Assembly: GCA_963813525.1 (NCBI GenBank)
Contig: CAWEZI010000005.1
Location: 3,038,001-3,102,000 of the forward strand
DNA length: 64,000 nucleotides
From: Bog-756 sp963813525
Lineage (GTDB): Bacteria; Actinomycetota; Acidimicrobiia; Acidimicrobiales; RAAP-2
Direction of reading: 5' to 3'
Shown here: positions 51,179 through 58,175 of the stretch, one piece after another
How positions within the stretch are numbered: position 1 is the stretch's first letter
Layout: every line of letters starts with the position of its first letter
Notes under the pieces: model-generated
What the model saw: the letters and a program-made list of their open reading frames with translations, nothing else
Database searches by the model: none
What the model was told of the DNA's origin: nothing
Made by a program: the position numbers and the translations under genes

Positions 51179-51736
51179 TCAGTAGGGGCCGATGCGCTGA
51201 TCCGGGCTGGTGTCGGTGGCGACGTGACCGTCTGTCGACACCTGTGAGGTCCACTGGTTGCCATCCCACCATCGGTAGTGAAATCGACCGCTGGGATCCG
51301 GGTGCCAGGCAGGCGGTGAAGGGGGCCACATGGTGCCCGGGTCCGGCGACGCCGGCACGGAGGTACTGCCCACAGAAGGATCGGTCCCCTGAGCCGGCCC
51401 GTTTGCCGGACTCGGATACGAGGGGAAGAGTTCACTGACGGTGGGATTGGCGGCCAGACCGATCGGCGGGGCTGGCCCGACCACGGGTGAACCGGGAAAC
51501 GGTGGCGGTTGTTGGGACCGCCGGACCCCCGAGGCGTGAGCGATGAGAAAGAGGACCAGGCCCAACACCAGAGAGAGGAACCAGAAAAAGGCCCACAGGC
51601 CCGAGGGAAGGCCCCAGGGGGTCCGACCGAGCCTCCGACGATCCTTTTCGGACAGGGCGTAGCCAATCCCGGCCCACACGAGCGAGAACACCAGGAGGAC
51701 TACCCACTGGGCCCCGCTCAGCTTCACCATGGACAA
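51179..51736 (-). CDS. DUF2510 membrane protein
   Basis: A 185-residue protein with two N-terminal membrane helices (AQWVVLLVFSLVWAGIGYAL and LWAFFWFLSLVLGLVLFLIAHAS). A Pro/Ser-rich linker and a C-terminal DUF2510 motif follow (PPAWHPDPSGRFHYRWWDGNQWTSQV), with the two Trp pairs typical of this domain. DUF2510 proteins are common in actinobacterial membranes and have no agreed role. The start is MSMVKLS, with a second ATG at codon 3. Confidence 0.8.
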   Translation of the reverse strand: MSMVKLSGAQWVVLLVFSLVWAGIGYALSEKDRRRLGRTPWGLPSGLWAFFWFLSLVLGLVLFLIAHASGVRRSQQPPPFPGSPVVGPAPPIGLAANPTVSELFPSYPSPANGPAQGTDPSVGSTSVPASPDPGTMWPPSPPAWHPDPSGRFHYRWWDGNQWTSQVSTDGHVATDTSPDQRIGPY

Positions 51737-51917
51737 AACTCTAATTCGCCGGCTGGCGCCTCACTCCCCATGTTCCGGGGGGCCGTTCTGTGGGGCTGTT
51801 CCGAGGCTCTGTTCTGCGGGGCTCTGTTCTGGAGCGTTCTTCTGCGGCCCGGCACTGTGGGCCGCATGGAAGTACCCAGGGGCCCGCCCATCCTGGTACT
51901 GGATTGGACCACATCCC

Positions 51918-53009
51918 TCAGGGGAGCGGGTGGGACTCGAAGAAAGCCCACATGGTGGCGTTGGCACTGATGGCTGTGGACTGCGGTCCGAGCTCCTTGG
52001 TGACCTTCTTGGGCAGATGGGGCCCTCCGGGCCATTCGTGGCCCTCGCCCGTGATCGAGTAGAGCTCCACCGTGGCACCCCCGGCGCAGCCGTCGTAGGC
52101 AGTGAGGGTCACGGTGGGGTCCGGCTGCGACCGCTCGGGGCTGTTGGCACAACCATTGTGGGTCGCCCAGCGACTGGCCGCTTCGGGGACGCTGTACGTC
52201 CAGTACTTCTGCCCATTGCCGAGGTAGGGATCAATCGGGTCCGCCGTTCCATGGAAAGAGACGACCGGAACCGGGCGGGTCGAGGGGCAGGGGGTCGGCA
52301 GCCGGAGCCCGCTGACCGGAGCGATGGCCGCGAAGACACCCGAAGCATCGCACCCGAGCTGGCTGGCCATGCGGGCACCACCGGAAAACCCAGTGGCATA
52401 GACCCGTTTGGGGTCGACGCAAAACTTCTGCTCGAGTAGAACGACCAGCTTCTCGATGAACGAGACATCATCGGGTGAACCGGCCGGGACGGCAGCCCCG
52501 CCGATGAGGGGCTCCCCCGGAACATTCCATTCGAACCCCCCTCCGGCGGGGATGCCGCCCTGGGGATAGACCACGATGAACGAATCGGCGTCTGCTGTGG
52601 AATCCATGCCCGAAAGGAACTCTTGGGCGAGAGCGGTCGACTGACTCCCGTGCATGTTGACCACCAGGGGCAGGGGGGTGGCCGGGTCATAGGCAGTCGG
52701 CAGATGGACAATGGCCACCCGTGGCCGCCCGTCCACGGTCGGCGTGAGGGTCATCGTTCCGGGTGACGCCGCACTCCCGCACCCGGCGCTCGCAGATCCG
52801 ATGGCCGGGGAGCCCGACGTAGTCGGCGTGGCGGGCGTTGACGTCGTGGAGGCCGATGTCGTTGTGCTGGTGGAGGATGCGCTCCCCGCACCGGACCCGC
52901 ACGCGGCAAGGACCAGGGAGGTAACGACCAAGAGGGTCCTGACCAACCACCTGAAGGGTCGTGGTGGCGCCGGACTCCCTGCTGCCATCTCTGCCGCCAC
53001 TGCGGTCAT
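51918..53009 (-). CDS. LpqC-like secreted esterase lipoprotein
   Basis: A 363-residue alpha/beta-hydrolase of the PHB-depolymerase/feruloyl-esterase type. A lipoprotein signal (LLVVTSLVLAAC, lipobox LAAC) is followed by a Ser/Thr-rich linker. The mature enzyme has the nucleophile motif ATGFSGGARMASQLGC, the oxyanion region LVVNMHGSQSTALAQEF, the acid in FHGTADPIDPY and the His in TGEGHEWPGG. Paired cysteines suggest disulfides outside the membrane. It may hydrolyse hydroxy-ester or hydroxycinnamate esters; the substrate is unknown. It sits between the sulfatase and the DUF2510 gene, all on the minus strand. Confidence 0.82.
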   Translation of the reverse strand: MTAVAAEMAAGSPAPPRPFRWLVRTLLVVTSLVLAACGSGAGSASSTSTTTSASTTSTPATPTTSGSPAIGSASAGCGSAASPGTMTLTPTVDGRPRVAIVHLPTAYDPATPLPLVVNMHGSQSTALAQEFLSGMDSTADADSFIVVYPQGGIPAGGGFEWNVPGEPLIGGAAVPAGSPDDVSFIEKLVVLLEQKFCVDPKRVYATGFSGGARMASQLGCDASGVFAAIAPVSGLRLPTPCPSTRPVPVVSFHGTADPIDPYLGNGQKYWTYSVPEAASRWATHNGCANSPERSQPDPTVTLTAYDGCAGGATVELYSITGEGHEWPGGPHLPKKVTKELGPQSTAISANATMWAFFESHPLP

Positions 53010-53122
53010 GGCATCCCTCCCCCGTGCTCACTGGCCACTGCGATCCGCGCCGGACGGTACCACCGACCTCGGCTGGAGCGATGGAGCCTATGGATGCCTG
53101 CTCCCAGCTCGGATCGCGGACC

Positions 53123-54658
53123 TCAACTCAGGGCGGCGATCTGATGCTTGGGAGGGTACCGTCCGAAGCTCATCAGGTGCCGAGCGATGCCGCCGGTAAA
53201 GCTGTCGATGTAGGCGAGCTTGCGGATCATGTAGCTCCGGCTCTCTTTGGGATCGAGATAGAGGTTGTACAGGCGGCCGTGGGAGTACTTCTGGGTGACG
53301 CCGGTGAAGCCACCGAGGTTCAGGCAGTCGCGGTCGTCGTCCGAGGTGGAGGCAACCATGAATTTCCACTCCCCTACTCGCAAAGCAGAGAAGACGTTGG
53401 TCAACCAGTAGTAGAGGTATTTGCGGTTGGATTGGCCCTCGGGGTCGAGGAGGAACGAGGTCTGGTCGACTCCGTCGATGTACCGATCCTCGGGAATCGA
53501 TGAAGCCGCTCCGGAAAGACGGAGCACGGTATTGAACAGGTCCATCTGAGAGAACAGACCGTCCGTGACCCGATCGGGTCCGATCATGGCCGGCCAGACG
53601 AAGATGCCCGGGACCCGTTGGCCACCCTCCCAGGTCGACCCCTTGGCGCTGCGAAAGGGTGAATACGCAGCGTCCGGCCATGTCTCCATTTCGGGTCCGT
53701 TGTCCGACGAGATGAAAACAAGGGTCTCGTCCATCTGTCCCGTGGCTTCGAGTTCGGCCACCAGCCTGCCCACGATGTCATCGAGCTCGACGATCGTGTC
53801 CTTGTAAGGGTGCTTGGCCGGAGAGGAGCCGAGGAATCGCTGGTGGGGATAGTTGTCAAAGTGAGCACCCCGAGTGCAGTGATAGAGGAACCACGGCTTT
53901 CGCCGCCCTTTGTCGGGATCGGCCATGCGCTTGATGAACTCGAGCGAATACGAGGCCCACTTGTCGTCAAGGAGCGAAAGGACGGGAACGGTCACCTCCT
54001 CGACGTCCTCGGTCTCCCCACCTCGTGTGGCGTGGACGAAGCACTTGTTGAAGGCCAGGTTCTCGACCCATCGGGTCCGTTCTTCGCTGTAGACGATCTC
54101 CGGGAAGAAGTTCGGATCGCGCCACTCCGTGTACATGTCAGAGACCGACAGGAACCCGAAGAAGTCGTCGAACCCGACATTCTGGGGTTGTGACGCGATG
54201 TTCTCGCCCATGTGCCACTTGCCCACAGCCTGGGTCACGTAGCCGGCATCCGACAGCAACTCAGCCAAGGTGACCTCACCGTCGAGGCCGCCGGGCTGAC
54301 CGTACATGGGGGGTCGCAGGAGGCCATGGCGCATGGGGAGCCGACCGGTCATCAGCGAGGCGCGCGAGGGTGTGCACGACGGTTCCGAATAGCAGGAAGT
54401 CAGAAGCATTCCGCGGCGCGCCAATTTGTCGATGTTCGGTGTGGGGGCGCCGACAGCGACACCGCCGCCGTAACACCCGAAGTCACCCCAGCCGACATCA
54501 TCGAAGAGGACCACAAGCACGTTGGGCCTCCGATCAGCGGTTCCTCGAAAACCGGCCAGCGCGGCCTCGGCACGCGCCTCTTGCTCGCTGAGGATGAAGT
54601 GCGGCTCGAGACTGTCTCGCTCCTGTGTCGCTTCAGCCACCACCGGGTCATGGGCCAC
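53123..54658 (-). CDS. Arylsulfatase-type sulfatase
   Basis: A 511-residue sulfatase. GTG 54658 has AAGGAG 8 nt upstream; the open frame to 54703 adds no family sequence. Metal and active-site motifs are NVLVVLFDDVGWGDFG, the formylglycine signature SCTPSRASLMTGR (Cys-x-Pro-x-Arg type, needing a maturase), GKWHMGE and FISSDNGPE. It has no signal peptide, so it is probably cytosolic. It may cleave sulfate esters, possibly of steroids or aryl compounds given the genomic neighbourhood, which is inference. No formylglycine-generating enzyme gene is visible in the window. Confidence 0.88.
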   Translation of the reverse strand: MAHDPVVAEATQERDSLEPHFILSEQEARAEAALAGFRGTADRRPNVLVVLFDDVGWGDFGCYGGGVAVGAPTPNIDKLARRGMLLTSCYSEPSCTPSRASLMTGRLPMRHGLLRPPMYGQPGGLDGEVTLAELLSDAGYVTQAVGKWHMGENIASQPQNVGFDDFFGFLSVSDMYTEWRDPNFFPEIVYSEERTRWVENLAFNKCFVHATRGGETEDVEEVTVPVLSLLDDKWASYSLEFIKRMADPDKGRRKPWFLYHCTRGAHFDNYPHQRFLGSSPAKHPYKDTIVELDDIVGRLVAELEATGQMDETLVFISSDNGPEMETWPDAAYSPFRSAKGSTWEGGQRVPGIFVWPAMIGPDRVTDGLFSQMDLFNTVLRLSGAASSIPEDRYIDGVDQTSFLLDPEGQSNRKYLYYWLTNVFSALRVGEWKFMVASTSDDDRDCLNLGGFTGVTQKYSHGRLYNLYLDPKESRSYMIRKLAYIDSFTGGIARHLMSFGRYPPKHQIAALS

Positions 54659-54798
54659 GACGTCGCTCCTTGATCGGAATCTGTCCGATGTTAGCCAGGC
54701 CACCCAACCTCCCCGGTGCTCGGTAGGACGGCTACGAGCAGCCCACAGAGCCGTCGATCAGCAGCCGCGTGACCACGGCTGCAGCGAATCGTCACACA

Positions 54799-54834
54799 TT
54801 CGTGAGGCAAATTTTCGTTCGTGAGGTGTTCACG
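54799..54834. promoter_or_regulatory. Repeated TTCGTGAGG sites upstream of the sulfatase gene
   Basis: TTCGTGAGG occurs at 54799-54807 and 54818-54826 (19-bp spacing, nearly two helical turns). The second is part of the inverted repeat CGTGA-GGTGT-TCACG at 54820-54834. They lie about 140 bp upstream of the sulfatase start in a 265-bp gap that holds nothing else recognisable. Confidence 0.4.
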
Positions 54835-54923
54835 TAAGGGTCTGACCTGGTGTCCGCTGGCGTGAAAGCAGGATCTATCACGGGATAACGAGGCAACGTC
54901 CACATCGGTTGTGTTTGACCGGT

Positions 54924-55268
54924 TCAGCGGTCCCAGCGGGGATCGTTCTCGAGGGTGGCAAGTCCGAGCGACTCGAGCTCGGCCAAGAGCTCACGCAGCC
55001 GCTTGGCGTTCTCGAAGTAGGGCCGGAAGTCCTCGGCCTGCTCGTTGCTCAGATAACGGGTGACCGTCTTGGCGTCGACCTTGCGGGTCCAGGACCAGTA
55101 AGGCCCATGGAGTACCGGGGGATCAGCTCCACAGCGGCAGCCGGGGCGGCCGCACCGGGTGTGGCGGTGGGTCAGGGTGCCGGGGAGGACCTGGCCGGAG
55201 CGGGACAGGCGAGCGATCTCGGTGGCCAGGCGGGCGGCCTTGGCCTTGACCTCGGGATCGAGTTGCAC
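54924..55268 (-). CDS. DUF6788-like protein of a mobile module
   Basis: A 114-residue protein. The core GTLTHRHTRCGRPGCRCGADPPVLHGPYWSWTRKVDAKTVTRYLS (about 31-75) has the Cys-x4-Cys-x-Cys arrangement and HGPY-W motif of the DUF6788 family. It is followed by a helical end (FENAKRLRELLAELESLG). These small proteins occur next to transposase genes in many actinobacteria. GTG 55268 follows an AGGTAGGAAG-like site; the open frame to 55460 overlaps the opposite gene. It is divergent from the recombinase-like gene, across a palindrome. The zinc-binding-looking cluster suggests DNA binding. Confidence 0.7.
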   Translation of the reverse strand: MQLDPEVKAKAARLATEIARLSRSGQVLPGTLTHRHTRCGRPGCRCGADPPVLHGPYWSWTRKVDAKTVTRYLSNEQAEDFRPYFENAKRLRELLAELESLGLATLENDPRWDR

Positions 55269-55308
55269 CTTCCTACCTTTCCACCGGGGGTCCCGGTGTC
55301 CGGTGATA

Positions 55309-55331
55309 TCGTGCAGTATCCTACTGCACGA
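55309..55331. promoter_or_regulatory. Perfect 10-bp palindrome in the mobile module
   Basis: TCGTGCAGTA (55309-55318) and TACTGCACGA (55322-55331) form a perfect inverted repeat around TCC. It lies between the divergent DUF6788 and recombinase-like genes, 38 bp upstream of the latter's GTG. It could be a shared operator, a recombination crossover site, or a transcript hairpin. Confidence 0.7.
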
Positions 55332-55369
55332 TGGCGGCGACCCGATCCGGGGTGCACAAAGGAGCAACG

Positions 55370-56251
55370 GTGGAGGACGCCATCGCCCACTGGCGACCCC
55401 GGGGTGTTCCGCCTGCGGCCGGTGCCTTCGCCCGCCAGGTTGTGCGGGCCACGTCGCCAACGAGTCCGGCCCGGGCTCGATCCCTTTTGTGGGCTGGCTC
55501 TCGATTGGCCGCCTTCGGGATCTCGATGGGTCTGCCTGTCACCCCCGAGGTGTTGTTGAGCGACCCGGTCATCGAGCGGTTCATCGTGGCTGGGGTCCGA
55601 GACGGGTCGCCGGCAGGAAAGCGCTCCTTGCGCACCAACCTCCGGTTCCTGGCCGACCACAACGAGCGGGCCGGTCGTCCGGCCCCGGTCCCGCTTCCCC
55701 GCCAGCGGGCCAAGCCCCCTTACGGGGAGGCGGAGATGGCCGCCTACTTCGCCCTGGCCGACGCCCAACCCACTCTTCTCCGCCGCATGCGATGTATGGG
55801 CCTCCTCAGCCTCGGTGCCGGGGCGGGGGCGGTGGGGACCGACCTCCGGTTCATTCGGGGCGTCGACGTGGTCCGTCGATCCGGCGGGGTGGTGGTTGAC
55901 ATCGCCGGTCCGAACCCACGGAGCGTGCCGGTGCGGCGGTGCTATCACGGCCGGCTGTTGGCCGCCGCCTCTTTTGCCGGTGAGAGCTCGCTGGTGGGTG
56001 TGAACGATCCCAAGCGCCACAACATCACCGCCCCTCTGGTCGGGGCCCTGAGCGGCGGGGTGGACCTGCCACGCTTGGACACCGGACGGCTGCGGTCCAC
56101 ATGGCTGAGTCACTGTGCTGGCGAGCTCGGGATCAAGGCCTTCTTGGAGGCGGCCGGCGTCACCTGCTCCCAACGTCTCGGTGACCTGATGACCGGCGTC
56201 CCGACCGTTGACGAGAAGACGGCCGTCGCCTTGTTGAGCGGTGTGCGGTGA
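55370..56251 (+). CDS. Degenerate tyrosine-recombinase-like protein
   Basis: A 293-residue protein from GTG 55370, with AAAGGAG at 55358-55364 supporting this start over ATG 55331, which lies inside the palindrome. The N-terminal half resembles an integrase SAM-like core-binding domain (ARSLLWAGSRLAAFGISMGL...LRTNLRFLADHNERAGRP). The C-terminal half keeps LLSLGAGAGAVGTDLRFIRGVD and DTGRLRSTWLSHCAGELGIKAFLEAAGV, aligning with the LRHTFAT-HLLE-GVDL-IQELLGH region. No catalytic Tyr or the usual His-x-x-Arg pair can be seen. It may act as a DNA-binding partner, not a recombinase. It overlaps the transposase gene by 4 nt (GTGA). Confidence 0.65.
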   Translation: MEDAIAHWRPRGVPPAAGAFARQVVRATSPTSPARARSLLWAGSRLAAFGISMGLPVTPEVLLSDPVIERFIVAGVRDGSPAGKRSLRTNLRFLADHNERAGRPAPVPLPRQRAKPPYGEAEMAAYFALADAQPTLLRRMRCMGLLSLGAGAGAVGTDLRFIRGVDVVRRSGGVVVDIAGPNPRSVPVRRCYHGRLLAAASFAGESSLVGVNDPKRHNITAPLVGALSGGVDLPRLDTGRLRSTWLSHCAGELGIKAFLEAAGVTCSQRLGDLMTGVPTVDEKTAVALLSGVR

Positions 56252-57453
56252 CCGGGATCCCGAACATCGGTCGTCTCGGCGCGATGATCGACCGGTCAGG
56301 GGTTCCCCAACGGATCAAGAGTCTCCTGCCGAGAGGGGGCCGGCCCCGTCAGCTGTCGGTGCGGACCCTGCTCCTCGGCATGCTCATCGCCCAGGAAGCC
56401 GGCCACCCCGCCCATCTCACCCGGGTCCACCGGGCACTGATGGCACTCGACACCCCCGATCAGGTCGTGCTCGGGGTGCGGGTGGAATGGAGGACCGGCC
56501 CTCACCTCGTCACCTACCGTCAGGTGGAACGGACCTTCTCACTGGTGGTTGCCGCCTTGTCCAAGGACGCGCCCGACGGGGAACCGAGCGAGATGCTCGA
56601 CTCCGTGGCCGACGCCTGGATGGAAGCCTCGGTGCCCACCCCATGGAGCCAACCAGAAGGATCACTGGCCGTCGACTGGAGCGACCTCTCTGCCTTTGCC
56701 ACACCACCGCCGAAGAAGGGCGGCACCAGTGCCGACCCCGAGGCATCCTGGGGTCGCCGCAAGTCCATCCAGCCGGGGATGAAAGACGAGCTGTTCTTCG
56801 GTTATCACCTCCAGGCGGCCACCACACCCGACGCTCTGCTCCAGCTCGTTCCCCTGGCCCGGTCAGCCACCGGCGACGACATCACCGCCCACGACCAGAT
56901 GAGCGCCGAGGCATCCCGCTACAAGCTCGGTCGGGTCAGTTCCGACGACGAGGACGGCTATCACCGGGTGGCCTGTCCGGCGGTGATGGGCAAGGTGCGC
57001 TGCCCGCTGCGGGAAGCATCGCTGCGCCTGTCGTCGGACCGCCCCGAGGTGTTGACGCCACCGGCATCCCAGCCACGGTGTTGCCAGCAGCAGACGGTCA
57101 CGGTGGGCCCCGACGTGCTAGCCAAGACGGCCCAGAAGCACGACTATCCGAGCCAGTCCCACCGCTCCTCCTATGCACGACGCACGGCGGTGGAACGGAC
57201 CTTCTCGACCACCAAGGACCGGGCCACAAACGACATGACCCGGGGATGGTGCCGGCTCACCGGTGTCACCGCCATCACCCTGTTCGCCGTGGCCACCTTC
57301 GTGGTTCGCAACCACCGGATCATCGATGCCTTCGAAGCCCGCCAAGTAGAGGACCGACGCAGACTCCAGGCCGGACTGCCGCCCAAAACTCGGCGTCGCC
57401 GTCGAAAAACGATCGGCATACTCACAGGAGCGGCATCGGCCTCCAGTCCGTAG
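56248..57453 (+). CDS. DDE transposase with an apparent internal deletion
   Basis: A 401-residue transposase of a family common in actinobacteria: SVRTLLLGMLIAQEAGHPAHLTRVH at the start, the first catalytic Asp in LAVDWSDLSAFATP, and the C-terminal Glu in SYARRTAVERTFSTTKDRATNDMTRGWCRL. From memory of full-length relatives (about 500 residues), the part between FFGYHLQAA and TTPDALLQLVPLARSAT is missing. That segment normally contains the second catalytic Asp (LADSGY-type) and begins again at YCPATPRALL-like sequence. The frame is kept, so this is an in-frame deletion of about 90-100 residues, and the enzyme is probably inactive. The Arg-rich tail PPKTRRRRRKT is usual. Confidence 0.8.
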   Translation: MTGIPNIGRLGAMIDRSGVPQRIKSLLPRGGRPRQLSVRTLLLGMLIAQEAGHPAHLTRVHRALMALDTPDQVVLGVRVEWRTGPHLVTYRQVERTFSLVVAALSKDAPDGEPSEMLDSVADAWMEASVPTPWSQPEGSLAVDWSDLSAFATPPPKKGGTSADPEASWGRRKSIQPGMKDELFFGYHLQAATTPDALLQLVPLARSATGDDITAHDQMSAEASRYKLGRVSSDDEDGYHRVACPAVMGKVRCPLREASLRLSSDRPEVLTPPASQPRCCQQQTVTVGPDVLAKTAQKHDYPSQSHRSSYARRTAVERTFSTTKDRATNDMTRGWCRLTGVTAITLFAVATFVVRNHRIIDAFEARQVEDRRRLQAGLPPKTRRRRRKTIGILTGAASASSP

Positions 57454-57586
57454 TGGTCTGCCTGCAGATCTACAGCTGGGCCACAAGCGGGTAAAGTCCG
57501 ATCCTCGGGAAGACGGAAGTAACCGTCACAACCTTGTGGCACTCTGATATCAACAAACGGCTCTCACCAAAGCGAAACCGGGACCC

Positions 57587-57619
57587 ACTTCGGTGAACCC
57601 GGACACCAACTTCGGTGAA
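57587..57619. repeat. Tandem ACTTCGGTGAA repeat, possible element end
   Basis: ACTTCGGTGAA occurs at 57587-57597 and 57609-57619 within two copies of an approximately 22-bp unit (CCGGGACCCACTTCGGTGAA / CCCGGACACCAACTTCGGTGAA). It lies between the transposase and the tRNA and resembles the end of an insertion sequence or a recombination arm site. No matching copy was seen on the left side. Confidence 0.5.
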
Positions 57620-57629
57620 AACCTCTTCG

Positions 57630-57703
57630 TGGGGACGGAGGGAGTCGAACCCTCACTGGAGGCGGTTTAAGCGCCCTGCCTCTGCCGATTGGGCTACGTC
57701 CCC
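57630..57703 (-). tRNA. tRNA with anticodon UAA (Leu), class I shape
   Basis: The 74-nt minus-strand sequence folds cleanly: acceptor GGGGACG/CGTCCCC, T-stem GAGGG/CCCTC with loop TTCGACT, anticodon stem GGGCG/CGCCT with loop CTTAAAC (anticodon UAA), D-arm GCC/GGC with GG in the loop, and discriminator A. UAA reads UUA, so it is assigned Leu. The variable loop is only 5 nt (CCAGT). Chromosomal bacterial tRNA-Leu is class II with a long arm, so this is the short type seen in some phages and plasmids. No CCA is encoded. It borders the mobile island. Confidence 0.85.
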
Positions 57704-57783
57704 TCAACTCGTCTGGTTTTCTGCTCCTCTGTCTCTGCTCAACTCCTGCCTCTGCTCTGCTCTGCTCCGCTCTGTCTGCTCTG

Positions 57784-58023
57784 CTCCGGCTGTGCTCTGC
57801 TCCGGCTGTGCTCTGCTCCGGCTGTGCTCTGCTCCGGCTGTGCTCTACTCCGGCTGTGCTCTGCTCCGGCTGTGCTCTACTCCGGCTGTGCTCTACTCCG
57901 GCTGTGCTCTGCTCCGGCTGTGGTCTGCTCCGGCTGTGCTCTGCTCCGGCTGTGCTCTACTCCGGCTGTGCTCTACTCCGGCTGTGCTCTGCTCCGGCTG
58001 TGGTCTGCTCCTGCCTCTGCTCT
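57784..58023. repeat. 16-bp minisatellite
   Basis: The unit TGTGCTCTGCTCCGGC repeats with exact 16-bp spacing: CTCCGG occurs at 57784, 57800 and on to 57992 (14 copies), with a decayed 15th at 58008. Unit variants (A = CTCTGCTCC, B = CTCTACTCC, C = GGTCTGCTCC) run AAABABBACABBAC. The block BBACA therefore appears to be an 80-bp segmental duplication. Because 16 is not a multiple of 3, all three plus frames stay open in repetitive Cys/Leu/Ala sequence. I do not call a gene. Confidence 0.95.
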
Positions 58024-58175
58024 GCTCCTGCCTGTGCTCTGTATTGCCTCGCCGATTGTCCGGCACTCAGTGTGCTGATCAGCCGTTCGAGCCTGCCCAA
58101 AAGGGCCAGATAGACACTAACGCCGCTCCCTTTGTTCAGAGGAGTGACCGACGGTCGCTCGTCCTCAGCGAGTCC

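Noticed and set aside
57784..58023. CRISPR-like array
   Set aside because: Units are contiguous with no unique spacers, and no cas genes are present.
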